A DNA stretch of 64,000 nucleotides from Verrucomicrobiaceae bacterium (lineage in GTDB: Bacteria > Verrucomicrobiota > Verrucomicrobiia > Verrucomicrobiales > Verrucomicrobiaceae), in the NCBI GenBank assembly GCA_019694165.1, contig JAIBCL010000007.1:186001-250000 (forward strand). The letters are read 5' to 3'. Each line of letters begins with the position of its first letter. The stretch's first letter is position 1. The notes beneath the pieces were generated by a model that saw only the letters and a program-made list of their open reading frames with translations, was not told the DNA's origin and made no database searches. This document shows positions 42,525 to 51,216 of this stretch, one piece after another. The position numbers and the translations under genes were made by a program.

Positions 42525-43301
42525 ATGTCCTCCATCTTCGAAATGTTTTCACTTCAGGAAAAGACCGCCGTCGTCATCGGCGGCACGGGCGAGCTTTGCG
42601 GCGCGATCGCCGAGGGCTATGCGTCGGCCGGCGCGGAGGTCGTGATCGTCGGACGCGATGCGGCGAAGGCGGAGAAGCGGCTGGATACCATTCATTCCGC
42701 CGGTGGCCGAGGCTACTTCATCGCCGCGGACGTGGCTCACAAGGCGGACCTGCAGCTCCTGCTCGACGAAGTCATCGAACGCTCGGGCGGTTGCTGCATT
42801 CTCGTCAACGGCGCGGGCGTGAACTCGCCCACGCCCTTCCTCGACATCCCGGAGGACGAATACGACCGCATCATGAACATCAACACAAAGGCCGTGTTCC
42901 TCGCCTGCCAGGTGTTCGGAAAATACTTCGTCGAGCAGAAGATCGCCGCGTCGATCGTCAATCTCGGCTCGATGTCCGGTCTCACGCCGCTCTCGCGAGT
43001 CTTCACGTACTCGATGAGCAAGGCGGCCGTGCACAATCTCTCGAAGAACCTAGCGCGTGAGTGGGCGCCGCTCGGCATCCGCGTAAACACGCTCGTGCCC
43101 GGCTTCTTCCCTGCGGAGCAAAACAAGAAGGTGCTCGTGCCCGAGCGCGTGGCAAAGATCATGGCCCACACGCCGATGAACCGCTTCGGTGAGGCGAGCG
43201 AACTCGTCGCCGCCGCGCTGCTGCTCGCCGGCACCGGAGGCTCCTTCATCACCGGCCATGAAATGGTGGTGGACGGCGGCTACTCGGCGATGACGATTTA
43301 G
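42525..43301 (+). CDS. SDR family oxidoreductase
   Basis: 258 aa classical short-chain dehydrogenase. The nucleotide motif is '[17 protein letters not shown]' (residues 17-33), with 'IAADVAHK', '[16 protein letters not shown]', catalytic S149 in 'NLGSMSG' and Y162/K166 in 'TYSMSKAAV', and '[17 protein letters not shown]'. Together with '[14 protein letters not shown]' at the C-terminus, this resembles the mannonate/fructuronate-type SDR subgroup in sugar-acid metabolism, but substrate is not certain. It is monocistronic. Confidence 0.9.
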   Translation: MSSIFEMFSLQEKTAVVIGGTGELCGAIAEGYASAGAEVVIVGRDAAKAEKRLDTIHSAGGRGYFIAADVAHKADLQLLLDEVIERSGGCCILVNGAGVNSPTPFLDIPEDEYDRIMNINTKAVFLACQVFGKYFVEQKIAASIVNLGSMSGLTPLSRVFTYSMSKAAVHNLSKNLAREWAPLGIRVNTLVPGFFPAEQNKKVLVPERVAKIMAHTPMNRFGEASELVAAALLLAGTGGSFITGHEMVVDGGYSAMTI

Positions 43302-43527
43302 AGGTCGGCCGGACTCGAATATCCCGACATCCAGGCGTGATGGCGGCGAGGACCACTCGCCACTTGTCCGGAGCTCCGCTTCCGAAAACCTGAACAAGAT
43401 CCAAAATCATATGAGGCTCCACCATTCCGGCTTTCGACACGCCAGGAAAGTCTGGCGAGCAGCGGAGCAGTGCTCGCGGGCCACCTGTCGGCTGCCGCCC
43501 GGTTGTTGTCCGCTATTGCTGCAAAGA

Positions 43528-43556
43528 GGCCGGGCGGGCTGACGCCACACCCGGCC
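43528..43556 (-). terminator. Rho-independent-type terminator for the SPFH gene
   Basis: On the minus strand, GGCCGGG ... CCCGGCC (7-bp perfect stem, 15-nt loop) is followed by TCTTT, 20 bp after the SPFH gene stop. It may also serve the convergent SDR gene. Confidence 0.5.
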
Positions 43557-43576
43557 TACGGTGGGAGGCGTTGCGC

Positions 43577-45358
43577 TTATGAGGCGATCACTTTGCCAGT
43601 CTGCTGGCGGGCCATCATCGCCATTAGCGCTTCCATCATGCCGGCGCTGCCGTTGGCGCCGCTGACGAGGACGTCGGGGACGACGCGGAGGTTTTTGTCG
43701 GCGATGATTTGGAAGAGCTGGATGAGGGCATAGCTGTCGGAGCCGAGGGACTCGACACCGACGCGATAGGCTTCGGCCTTGGCCTGGCCGGTGGCGCGGA
43801 TGGCGTCGGCTTCACCGGCGGCGCGGAGGCGCGTGGAGGTGGCTTCGCCTTCGGATTGCTTTACGGCGGAGGTGGCGTGGAGTTCGGCGATGCTCACGCC
43901 TTGCTCGGCTTTGACGACGTCGTTCTGGATGTCGGCGAGGGAGGTCTGGCGGACGAGCTGCTGGCGCTGCTTTTCGGCGGCTTCCTGCGTCTCATAGGTC
44001 TTGCGCTGCTCCTCGGCGATCTTGCGATCGGTCTGCGTCTTCATGAGCGACTCGGGCGGCGTGATATCGCCGATGAGCGTGTCGATGCCTTCGACATCGT
44101 GGTCGCGCAAAGCGGCGGCGATATGCTTGGCGGCATCGCTCTGGCGTTCGCTGCGTGCGTTGAGGAAGTCGAGCACGGTGTAGTCTTGCGCGGAATTGCG
44201 GAAGTAATTGCCGACGATGGGCTGCAGCACGTGGTCGATGAGATTTTGCAGCGATCCGGCGCGGCTGATGACCATGGGCGCGTTGTTCGCGCCGATGTGG
44301 ATGATCTGCGACACGTCGAGATTGAACGCGAAGCCATCGCGTGAGCGCACGGTGATGGAGTTCAGCTTTTCGTCGAATTTGTGCGATTCGGTGCGGTTCG
44401 CCCAGTTCAGCACGATGTTCGTCGTGGGCACGAGTTCGACGCGCATGATGCGCGTATTGATCGGATGCTTTCCGGGCAGCAGCGGCGTGACCCACACGCC
44501 CTTGTGGCCGACGTTGACCAGGTCGCCGTGTTTGAAATCAGCGCCGCTCACGTCGATGTGCGCATCGCCGACATACGAGATCACCACGCCGACATGACCG
44601 ATGGGGATTTCGATCATCGGCACCTGTTCGACGACGGCGAACCACGGATTCACGTTCCACTGGCCGCTGAGGAGGATTTGCTCCTGCAAACCACGGCGAC
44701 CACCGGCATCGAGGAAGGCCTGCGCGTCCTGGAAGTTGTTGTGCGAGCCGACGATGGGGCCGGCCATTTCGCCTTGCTCGATGGGCTTGCCGTCGAGCGT
44801 GGTGACGATGCCCACGCGATCGGATTCAACGGCGAGGATTCGCATGTGATCGGGCTCGATGCCGTGCTCGTGCGAGTTCTCCGACGTGATGACGGTGAAG
44901 AGCGCGGGATTGATGCGATACGAGCCTGCGGTCAGCACGCCGAGTTGGCGGCCTTTTTCACCGCCGTTCTTCAAGAACGCACGCGCATCCTGGAAGTGCT
45001 CGCAATCGACGACGCGCCCGAGAATGCGGCTCGGTGGAATCGACGCACCAGCACGAGCGACGACGAGCGCCAGCTCGCCCTGCGGCACGCGAACGAGCGG
45101 CACGCGCTCGACAGCGTATTGCCAGATCCACAAACCAAAGTGCAGGCCCGGCGGCAGCGTCTCGGCCTGATAGCCTGCCTCGCCATTGAGCGCGATGATG
45201 TCGCCCGGCGGCAGGTTCTTCATGGCGAAGCGCTTGATGACGACGCCAATCTTGTTCTCGGGAATGTAAACGAACGAGACGAAATACAGCACGCAGGCTG
45301 TGATGAGGGGAAGCGAGATGAACCAGTATTGGAAGGTGAGTTGGAAGAGTGTTTTCAT
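43577..45358 (-). CDS. SPFH/flotillin-type membrane protein
   Basis: 593 aa from ATG 45358. A single N-terminal membrane helix ('YWFISLPLITACVLYFVSFVYIPEN') is followed by an SPFH-type core ('PLLPGKHPINTRIMRVELVPTTNIVLNW', 'TVRSRDGFAFNLDVSQIIHIG', 'VLQPIVGNYFRNSAQ') and a long Ala/Glu/Gln coiled coil (about 440-540: 'DRKIAEEQRKTYETQEAAEKQ', 'SEGEATSTRLRAAGEADAIRATGQAKAEAY') ending in 'GMMEALMAMM'. The N-terminal region contains an internal duplication (see findings). Flotillins organise membrane microdomains. Linked to the PH-domain gene upstream. Confidence 0.9.
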   Translation of the reverse strand: MKTLFQLTFQYWFISLPLITACVLYFVSFVYIPENKIGVVIKRFAMKNLPPGDIIALNGEAGYQAETLPPGLHFGLWIWQYAVERVPLVRVPQGELALVVARAGASIPPSRILGRVVDCEHFQDARAFLKNGGEKGRQLGVLTAGSYRINPALFTVITSENSHEHGIEPDHMRILAVESDRVGIVTTLDGKPIEQGEMAGPIVGSHNNFQDAQAFLDAGGRRGLQEQILLSGQWNVNPWFAVVEQVPMIEIPIGHVGVVISYVGDAHIDVSGADFKHGDLVNVGHKGVWVTPLLPGKHPINTRIMRVELVPTTNIVLNWANRTESHKFDEKLNSITVRSRDGFAFNLDVSQIIHIGANNAPMVISRAGSLQNLIDHVLQPIVGNYFRNSAQDYTVLDFLNARSERQSDAAKHIAAALRDHDVEGIDTLIGDITPPESLMKTQTDRKIAEEQRKTYETQEAAEKQRQQLVRQTSLADIQNDVVKAEQGVSIAELHATSAVKQSEGEATSTRLRAAGEADAIRATGQAKAEAYRVGVESLGSDSYALIQLFQIIADKNLRVVPDVLVSGANGSAGMMEALMAMMARQQTGKVIAS

Positions 45359-45472
45359 GGGAATGGAAGAGATGGGATGGAATTTTGGAATAGTGGAAGA
45401 ATGGATGATGTGTTTGCGCGATGAGGCGCGGGGGTGGGGCGGATGGATCTGCATCCGCTGTGATGGGCGGGT

Positions 45473-45590
45473 GAGGTAGGGCTGCTGATCCTTCAGCAGC
45501 CGCGACGAAGCGAGTGATGATCGGACGCGTACTGTGACGTCGAAGCCACAGAGCGTCCGACGGCGCTCAGAGGACTGAGCGCCCCACCTC
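45473..45590. repeat. 118-bp palindromic element with three hairpins
   Basis: Terminal near-inverted repeats GAGGTAGGGC (45473-45482) and GCCCCACCTC (45581-45590) enclose three consecutive stem-loops: GCTGCTGA-TCCT-TCAGCAGC (45481-45500), CGGACGC...GCGTCCG (45522-45559, with inner CTGTG/CACAG), and GGCGCTCAG-AGGA-CTGAGCGCC (45562-45583). It is non-coding and lies between two minus-strand genes. It looks like a non-autonomous repeat element (REP or MITE). Confidence 0.75.
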
Positions 45591-45597
45591 GGTGCTC

Positions 45598-46116
45598 CTA
45601 TGGCGGCGTGACGAGCGCGTTCACCGCGTCGGCGAAGGTCTGGGGATCGTCGGGTGAGAGCACGGCAGTGCGTTTCTTCGTGCGCACGACGACGGTGCGA
45701 TTGAGATCGTTCACATACGCTTTGTAGTGGCCGATCTGCTTGTTCCAGTAAAAGCCGGTGAAGGAGAAGAGGCCGCCGTTGCCGCATGTGCGGAGGCTTT
45801 TGCTCATCGCGTTCGGCACCACTTCGGCGGAGACGAGCGTGTCGCGCGTCAGCACGGTGTTCCACCAGAGACGGCGGATGAGGATGCCGCCATCGGTCAC
45901 AACGTAGCCGCGAATGACGAACGGCAGGCAGATGAGGATGATGGCAAGCAAGCCACCCGTCGTTGCCGGATGCAGCCACCATTCCACTTTTGCAGCGCGC
46001 AGGATGAAGTAGTCGCTCACGGCAATGGCAGTGAACAGGACCACGACAAAGGTGGACATGCCTTTGAGCGATTTGCCCCACGGGGCGGCGAATTCTTTTG
46101 GAAATGAGGAGTTCAT
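45598..46116 (-). CDS. PH-domain membrane protein, 172 aa
   Basis: Two membrane segments at about residues 22-42 and 52-68 ('TFVVVLFTAIAVSDYFIL', 'GGLLAIILICLPFVIRGY') precede a bacterial pleckstrin-homology-like beta domain ('VTDGGILIRRLWWNTVLTRDTLVSAEV', 'YVNDLNRTVVVRTKKRTAVLSPDDPQTFADAV'). This is the typical layout of small bacterial PH membrane proteins. It is upstream of the SPFH gene (239-bp gap holding a palindromic element), a pairing that suggests a shared role at the membrane; role inferred only from context. Confidence 0.8.
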   Translation of the reverse strand: MNSSFPKEFAAPWGKSLKGMSTFVVVLFTAIAVSDYFILRAAKVEWWLHPATTGGLLAIILICLPFVIRGYVVTDGGILIRRLWWNTVLTRDTLVSAEVVPNAMSKSLRTCGNGGLFSFTGFYWNKQIGHYKAYVNDLNRTVVVRTKKRTAVLSPDDPQTFADAVNALVTPP

Positions 46117-46160
46117 ATTTGGAAAGTCGGAAGAAGGTTGGACTTGGAATGTGATTGAGG

Positions 46161-46361
46161 TCAGTCAGCGGTCAGCTCGACTCGTTTGCATTTCGGGCAG
46201 CGCCAGGCGTGGACGAAGCGGATGTCACGGGCGCCGAAGCTGAAGAACTTCAGCACCGTGGCCCAGCGTTTCACCGGCGGCTCTTTCGGCATCGGTGAAT
46301 ACCAGACGGATTGATTCACGAAGCCCTCAATCATCGGGGCGTCGCAACATTTGCAGTTCAT
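46161..46361 (-). CDS. Small zinc-ribbon protein (DUF6487-like), 66 aa
   Basis: Begins 'MNCKCCDAPMIEG' and ends 'FVHAWRCPKCKRVELTAD': CxxC near residue 3-6 and CPKC near 56-59 form a zinc ribbon, separated by 'WYSPMPKEPPVKRW'. Proteins of this small class are scattered in bacteria and have no assigned role. Located 45 bp upstream of the PH-domain gene on the same strand. Confidence 0.75.
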   Translation of the reverse strand: MNCKCCDAPMIEGFVNQSVWYSPMPKEPPVKRWATVLKFFSFGARDIRFVHAWRCPKCKRVELTAD

Positions 46362-46746
46362 GGATGTGGTCTCTCGGTGGCCACCTGCGGGCGGTTTCCC
46401 GTCCGCACATGGCGCGGTTGTCTGGGGAGACCGTGGTCCCGCCGCACTCGCGACGGGCAGAGGATCGCCCTCCCAATGTCGCCTGCGAGGTTAGCTGTCG
46501 GGCTGGGTCTTGGAAGTGACCTGATCGGCGGTTGCCCGCTTCTCTACGCCCCGTCCATATCCTTGCGGACCTGGATGTTGGGTCCCCCGTGCCACCGCTC
46601 AGGAAGGAGCGATGACTTCGGCTGCGGCAGGAGTTACGCATCGGGAATGCGGAACGTCAAATCGAGCATCGTCGGCGACAGACGATTGAGTGCCTTGACA
46701 GATTTGGCGGCTTTTCGACGCGGTATTTATCCTGTATTCAAGTCAG
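46362..46746. other. Intergenic region, nothing recognised
   Basis: 385 bp between divergent genes. Several short open frames run through it but none resembles a protein. It must contain the promoters of the zinc-ribbon and PrsW-like genes; I could not pick out a convincing pair of promoter boxes. Confidence 0.5.
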
Positions 46747-47628
46747 ATGCACTCCATCCACATCACGGCGGCACTGACATCGCTCATCGCGGCGGTGGTG
46801 TTTGGCTTGGTGATCCACCGGATGAAGATGCAGGCGAATGAGCGGCTGGTGTGGCTCGCGGCTTTGATCGCGCTGCCGTTGCAGCCGCTCGCGTTTTATT
46901 TCGTGCGCGTGCCGCTGGATCACTGGCTCGTGTCACACGTCGGAGCGGGATCGCGTGCTTACGCGTGGCTCGTCACGCTCTACGCGCCGCTCACAGAGGA
47001 AGCAGCGAAGTTAGTGCCGCTGCTCGTGCCGGCGATTTTGCGCGACATCCGGCGCGAGAACGTCGCGCGCTTTGCCCTCGCCATTGGCCTGGGGTTTGCG
47101 ATCGGCGAGATGTGGTTCATTGCGGATCGTATCGCGCGCGTGCCGCAATTCGCGGGGGTGCCGATTTTTCAGTTCGGCGGATACATGAACGAGCGGCTGA
47201 TGACGTGTATGTTTCACAGCGCGTTTGTGAGTCTGTCGCTGCTCGGCTTGCGCCGAAATCTCGCGCTCGGTTTCGCCGGTGCCGTGGCGTTGCACTGGCT
47301 GGGGAACTTCCCCATCTCGCTGATGAACTGGAACGTCGGCGGCTTCGGCAAGGCGAACTGGTCAATCATCATCCAGCTTTTTCTCGTGTTCTATCTGGTC
47401 GGGGCGATGGCGTGGCTATGGCGACTAGCGTTCGGTTTTGGATCGCTGAAGCGAATGCTCTATGGGCGTCGCCAATGCCCTGCGTGCGGCAGCGAATACG
47501 ATCCGTCGTTTTTTGCGGTCAACGCCGGAACGAAGCGCTACGAGCGCTGTCCGCACTGCAAGCGATGGCAATGGACGACGCCGGCCGTGAACGAGTCGAC
47601 GGCCAGCGGGCCAGATGTCCGGCAGTGA
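46747..47628 (+). CDS. PrsW-like intramembrane protease with C-terminal zinc ribbon
   Basis: 293 aa with about seven hydrophobic segments. The catalytic-type motif EEAAKL is in 'YAPLTEEAAKLVPLLVPAIL' near residue 83, then 'GFAIGEMWFIADRIARV', 'MFHSAFVSLSLLGL' and 'ALHWLGNFPISLM' supply the histidine residues of the PrsW/CAAX-protease (ABI) superfamily. The last 55 residues hold a CPACG...CPHC zinc ribbon facing the cytoplasm, which is not part of classical PrsW. Members cleave membrane-bound anti-sigma factors or process lipoproteins; the substrate here is unknown. Confidence 0.75.
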   Translation: MHSIHITAALTSLIAAVVFGLVIHRMKMQANERLVWLAALIALPLQPLAFYFVRVPLDHWLVSHVGAGSRAYAWLVTLYAPLTEEAAKLVPLLVPAILRDIRRENVARFALAIGLGFAIGEMWFIADRIARVPQFAGVPIFQFGGYMNERLMTCMFHSAFVSLSLLGLRRNLALGFAGAVALHWLGNFPISLMNWNVGGFGKANWSIIIQLFLVFYLVGAMAWLWRLAFGFGSLKRMLYGRRQCPACGSEYDPSFFAVNAGTKRYERCPHCKRWQWTTPAVNESTASGPDVRQ

Positions 47629-47699
47629 GGTCTGATCTCCGGCAAAAAGGGTTGTTGGCGAAACGTGTTAGCTGTGAAATCATCGCCGCCACTTCACTC

Positions 47700-48809
47700 A
47701 TGAAAGCCTGTCACCTGTTCGCTCTCTCGCTGCTCGGTCTTGTCTCGATCGCTCATGCCGATCTGTCGTCTTCGATCGAAAAACTGCGCGCGGTGGATCG
47801 CGAGGGGAAGGGCAATGCGGAGGCGACGGCGGCGTGGAAGGAGATCGCGAAGAGTGATGCGGGGGCTTTGACACAAATCCTCGCGGGGATGAATGGGGCG
47901 AATCCGCTGGCGGAGAACTGGCTGCGTGTGGCGGCGGGTGTGGTGGCGGAGAAGGCGGCGAAAGGAAATGGCATTTCCGTGGACAGTCTCGTGGCGTTTT
48001 TGCAGGACACGAAGAATGCGCCCGCGCCGCGTGTGCTGGCGTTTGATCTAATCCGCAAGAGCAAGCCGGAGGAATCCGAGAAGCTGGCGATGAGTTTGCT
48101 GGGCGATCCGAGTTCGGAGCTGCGGCGGTATCCGGTGACGAAGCTGATCGAAGAGGCGGAAGCGGCGCTGTCGGCGGGCAAGAAGGACGCGGCGGGTGAC
48201 ACGTATCAAAAGGCGCTCGTCGCCGCGCGTGATGAGGATCAGATCAAGAGCATCGCGAAGAAGCTGCGCGAGCTGGATCGCACGGTGGATCTGCCGAAGC
48301 ACTTCGGTTTCCTGATGAGGTGGCAGCTCATCGCGCCCTTCACGAATGTGGAGCGCAAAGGCTTCGATGAGGTGTTCCCGCCCGAGAAGGAGGTCAATCT
48401 CACCGCGAGCTATCCGGGCAAGGGCGGCGATGCGAAGTGGGTGCCCTTCGAGAGCAAGGACGACTACGGGATGATCGACTTTAACAAGCCCTTCACGATG
48501 CTCAAGGAGGTGACGGGCTACGCCTACACGGAGTTCAACTCCGCCGAGGCGCGCGATGCGCAAATCCGCATCGGCTGCAAAAACGGCTGGAAGGTGTGGC
48601 TGAATGGCGAGCTGCTCTTTGCCCGCGACGAATACCACCGCGGCATGAAGCTCGACCAATACAAGCTGCCCTGTCACCTCAAAGCCGGGAGGAACAGGAT
48701 CCTCGTGAAGTGCTGCCAGAACGAGCAAACCGAGAGTTGGACCGTGGAGTGGCAGTTCCAATTGCGCATCTGTGATGCGACGGGGACGGCGATCGCTGAA
48801 GCGAAATGA
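47700..48809 (+). CDS. Secreted protein, alpha-helical then jelly-roll-like, 369 aa
   Basis: ATG 47700 starts a signal peptide (MKACHLFALSLLGLVSIAHA). Residues 25-200 are helical repeats resembling HEAT/TPR-like units ('EATAAWKEIAKSDAGALTQILAGM', 'PAPRVLAFDLIRKSKPEESEKLAMSLLGD', 'AALSAGKKDAAGDTYQKAL'). The C-terminal 150 residues resemble a galactose-binding-like beta domain ('DAQIRIGCKNGWKVWLNGELLFARDEYHRG', 'CHLKAGRNRILVKCCQNEQTESWTVEWQFQLRI'). Such domains bind carbohydrate or act as N-terminal modules of glycosidases. It probably forms an operon with the PQQ-repeat protein 49 bp downstream. Confidence 0.8.
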   Translation: MKACHLFALSLLGLVSIAHADLSSSIEKLRAVDREGKGNAEATAAWKEIAKSDAGALTQILAGMNGANPLAENWLRVAAGVVAEKAAKGNGISVDSLVAFLQDTKNAPAPRVLAFDLIRKSKPEESEKLAMSLLGDPSSELRRYPVTKLIEEAEAALSAGKKDAAGDTYQKALVAARDEDQIKSIAKKLRELDRTVDLPKHFGFLMRWQLIAPFTNVERKGFDEVFPPEKEVNLTASYPGKGGDAKWVPFESKDDYGMIDFNKPFTMLKEVTGYAYTEFNSAEARDAQIRIGCKNGWKVWLNGELLFARDEYHRGMKLDQYKLPCHLKAGRNRILVKCCQNEQTESWTVEWQFQLRICDATGTAIAEAK

Positions 48810-48941
48810 CGAATGGCGAATGAGGAATGACGAATTGAAACCTTCACTGACATCACACATGACCACTCGCTTTATCAGCCGCTCTTCGCTCGCCTTTGCC
48901 GTCGCTCTGACTTCGTCATTCGTCATTCCTCATTCGTCATT
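48805..48941. repeat. Inverted pair of CGTCATTC-type repeats, one inside a signal peptide
   Basis: The stretch at 48805-48836 (tandem AATGACGAAT-like units) is the reverse complement, with one mismatch in 24, of the sequence at 48918-48941. The right copy lies within the coding sequence of the PQQ-repeat protein and encodes SSFVIPHSSL in its signal peptide. The left copy is at the end of the upstream gene and in the intergenic gap. Confidence 0.7.
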
Positions 48942-50073
48942 GTCCGCTGCCGACTGGCTCCAGTTCCGCGGCCCGAATGGCACGGGCATTTCTTCGGAAA
49001 CCAAAGCTCCCGGCCCACAGATGAAGGTCGCGTGGACGGCGGAGCTGCCGGGGCGCGGGTTGTCGAGTCCGATCGTGGTGGGTGACAAAGTGTTCGTCAC
49101 CTGTGCGAGTGGTCCCGAGCAGCAGAGCCTGCATGTGTTTTGCTTCGATGCGAAGTCGGGCAAGACGATTTGGGAGCGCGCGCTGCGCGCGACGGGCCGC
49201 ACGATGACGCAATCGAAGACGTGCGTGGCCGCGCCGACGCCGTGCAGCGATGGAAAGCTGGTCTTCGCGCAGTATTCGTCGAACGATCTCTTCGCCTTCG
49301 ATCTCGATGGCAATCTCCAGTGGTTGCGCGGGCTGACTTACGACTACTCGAACGCGAGCAACAGCCTCGGCATGGCGCAGAGCCTGTCGGTGATCGGCGG
49401 CACGCTCGTGGTGCAGAGTGAAAACGACAGCGAATCGTTCGCCGCTGGCATCGACACGGCGACGGGCGTGAACAAATGGAAGATCGATCGACCCAAGGCC
49501 GCGAACTGGACCTCGGCGCTGCATTTGAATTCGGGTTCGAAGCAACTCGTGACGCTGCAATCGAGCAAAGGCATCCTTTGCCTCGAGCCCGACAGCGGCA
49601 AGGAAGTGTGGAACTACGCCGACGGCGCGAGCACGATTCCATCGAGCGCGGTGAATGACGGCGTGCTCTACGCGGTGAGCCACGGCATCACGGCGCTGCA
49701 GCCTGATGGGAATTCGGTGAGCCAGCTCTGGCGCAATGAGAAGCTGAATCCCGGCACAGCGAGCCCGCTGGTGATCGGTGATTCGATCTTTGTTGTGAAC
49801 AGCGCGGGCGTGCTCATCAAGGCGAGCACGAAGAATGGCGACGAAGCGTGGAAGCTGCGCCTGAAGGGGCCGTTCAGCGGATCACCCGTGGCCGCCGGCC
49901 AATACATCTACATCGCTGGTGAGCGCGGTGATTTCCAAGTCGTGGACTCAACGGCCAAAGACGGTGCAGTGGTGGCGACGGTGGAGTTGAAAGAGACGAT
50001 TCTCAGCACGCCAGCGATCTCGAACGGCGCGGTCTATGTGCGCAGCGACGGGAAGCTTTGGAAGCTGGAGTAA
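48859..50073 (+). CDS. PQQ-repeat beta-propeller protein, secreted
   Basis: 404 aa from ATG 48859. The signal peptide (MTTRFISRSSLAFAVALTSSF, cleaved near LSA-A) is followed by PQQ-like propeller blades: 'WLQFRGPNGTGISSE', 'VFCFDAKSGKTIWER', 'LFAFDLDGNLQWLRG', 'GIDTATGVNKWKI', 'ILCLEPDSGKEVWNY' and 'GVLIKASTKNGDEAWKL'. The W-Q-F-R-G-P opening is common in planctomycete/verrucomicrobial secreted PQQ_2 proteins. There are no obvious alcohol-dehydrogenase catalytic residues, so it may be structural or a BamB-like binder. It probably shares a transcript with the gene upstream. Confidence 0.88.
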   Translation: MTTRFISRSSLAFAVALTSSFVIPHSSLSAADWLQFRGPNGTGISSETKAPGPQMKVAWTAELPGRGLSSPIVVGDKVFVTCASGPEQQSLHVFCFDAKSGKTIWERALRATGRTMTQSKTCVAAPTPCSDGKLVFAQYSSNDLFAFDLDGNLQWLRGLTYDYSNASNSLGMAQSLSVIGGTLVVQSENDSESFAAGIDTATGVNKWKIDRPKAANWTSALHLNSGSKQLVTLQSSKGILCLEPDSGKEVWNYADGASTIPSSAVNDGVLYAVSHGITALQPDGNSVSQLWRNEKLNPGTASPLVIGDSIFVVNSAGVLIKASTKNGDEAWKLRLKGPFSGSPVAAGQYIYIAGERGDFQVVDSTAKDGAVVATVELKETILSTPAISNGAVYVRSDGKLWKLE

Positions 50074-50082
50074 GCCGGAATC

Positions 50083-50102
50083 CGCCGCCCGGAAACGCGG
50101 CG
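50083..50102. terminator. Hairpin between convergent genes
   Basis: CGCCGC-CCGGAAAC-GCGGCG forms a 6-bp stem between the stops of the PQQ-repeat gene (50073) and the PEP-CTERM-like gene (50104). It lacks a clear T-run except ATTATTTG on the plus side. Confidence 0.35.
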
Positions 50103-50103
50103 A

Positions 50104-51216
50104 TTATTTGCGACGGCGGCGCGAGACTGCGAGCGCTCCGATGGCCACGAGCCAGGCACCACCCGACTCAGGCACGGCCACGGCGTTGAACTGGAAGTCG
50201 TCGAACGTGTTTTTGTAGGCCACCGCGCCAAAGTTCGGATCGAGAATGCCGCCCTTGGCCGTCCATTGCAGCGAGTCGAGCGACGCGGCGTTCAGCCCGA
50301 GCGCCACGTCGGTGAGCAGCGTGTGCGAGGAGAGCGTCCCCGTGTTGTCATCCCAGGCGAGGGCGGACAGGCTGGCCGTATTGTTGAATGCATCGACGGT
50401 GATAGTGGCCTGCGACCAGCCGTGCGTTCCCAGATTTACCGACGTGGTCTGCCACAGCGAGCTGCCGCCCACGCGGTACTGGAGCTGGTTGCTGCCCGTC
50501 CATCCTATCTCGATAAGCTTCTGGCCCGTGACATCCTTCACGCCGAGACCGAGCACATTGTCCACGTAGCCGTCGTCGGAGTCGGTCGGGCAGAACCAGA
50601 AACTCATGCCGGTGCGGTACTCGGACGATGCCGAAGGTGCGAGACCGTTGAGATCGCGCGAATCGAGCGAGTATTTGTATGTCAGGTCCACTTCACTGGC
50701 GAGGACATCGAGCACTTGTGCACCGTCGTGAGGATTCGGATAGCGCCAGGCGATGATGTGATCCCGGCCCTGGATGACGGAGCCGTTGAAGCTCGGTGCA
50801 TTGGCATCGTCGTTGAGCCGCCCGCCTTGAAGCGCTTGCCAGAGGCCGGAGTTATCCTGAATGTCCACGCCCACGCCACCAGGCCCGCCATTGCTGATGC
50901 CAAAGCCTCCCGCATTGTAGCGCGTCACATCCGGGCCGTGCGTGGTGTCCCCGGCGCTGTTTGGCGTGGCAGCGGGCGGCACCCAGGAAATAAAGCCGTT
51001 GGACGGATCCCCATTGTAGAACGTGGCATCACCAACTATCCCCAGCGACGGAATCTCCCCCTTCCCCCCAATATCAAGGTAGCCGGTCACCGTGACCGGC
51101 GTGTGGTATCCGTCCTGCTCCTCAAAGCTGCCCAGATACGCCTGCACACGCTCAGTACCGCCGAGGCAAAGGAAGACTGCGGCGGACGCAATGCTGAGTG
51201 GCAAACGGTTAGACAT
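50104..51216 (-). CDS. PEP-CTERM-like exported protein
   Basis: 370 aa. ATG 51216 begins a signal peptide (MSNRLPLSIASAAVFLCLGG). The C-terminus ends 'VPESGGAWLVAIGALAVSRRRRK': a Pro-Glu-Ser tripartite sorting signal of the PEP-CTERM class (motif, hydrophobic helix, basic tail), recognised by exosortase. The intervening 330 residues are beta-rich, with Asp/Gly/Asn-rich stretches ('LDSRDLNGLAPSASSEY', 'YRVGGSSLWQTTSVNLGTHGW', 'SLDSLQWTAKGGILDPNFGAVAYKNTFDDFQ'), typical of surface or extracellular proteins. No exosortase is in the window. Confidence 0.85.
   Translation of the reverse strand: MSNRLPLSIASAAVFLCLGGTERVQAYLGSFEEQDGYHTPVTVTGYLDIGGKGEIPSLGIVGDATFYNGDPSNGFISWVPPAATPNSAGDTTHGPDVTRYNAGGFGISNGGPGGVGVDIQDNSGLWQALQGGRLNDDANAPSFNGSVIQGRDHIIAWRYPNPHDGAQVLDVLASEVDLTYKYSLDSRDLNGLAPSASSEYRTGMSFWFCPTDSDDGYVDNVLGLGVKDVTGQKLIEIGWTGSNQLQYRVGGSSLWQTTSVNLGTHGWSQATITVDAFNNTASLSALAWDDNTGTLSSHTLLTDVALGLNAASLDSLQWTAKGGILDPNFGAVAYKNTFDDFQFNAVAVPESGGAWLVAIGALAVSRRRRK

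Noticed and set aside
46380-46700. GGTCTC/GAGACC-type complementary words suggesting a palindromic element
   Set aside because: Matches are only five to seven bases and widely spaced; expected by chance in GC-rich DNA.
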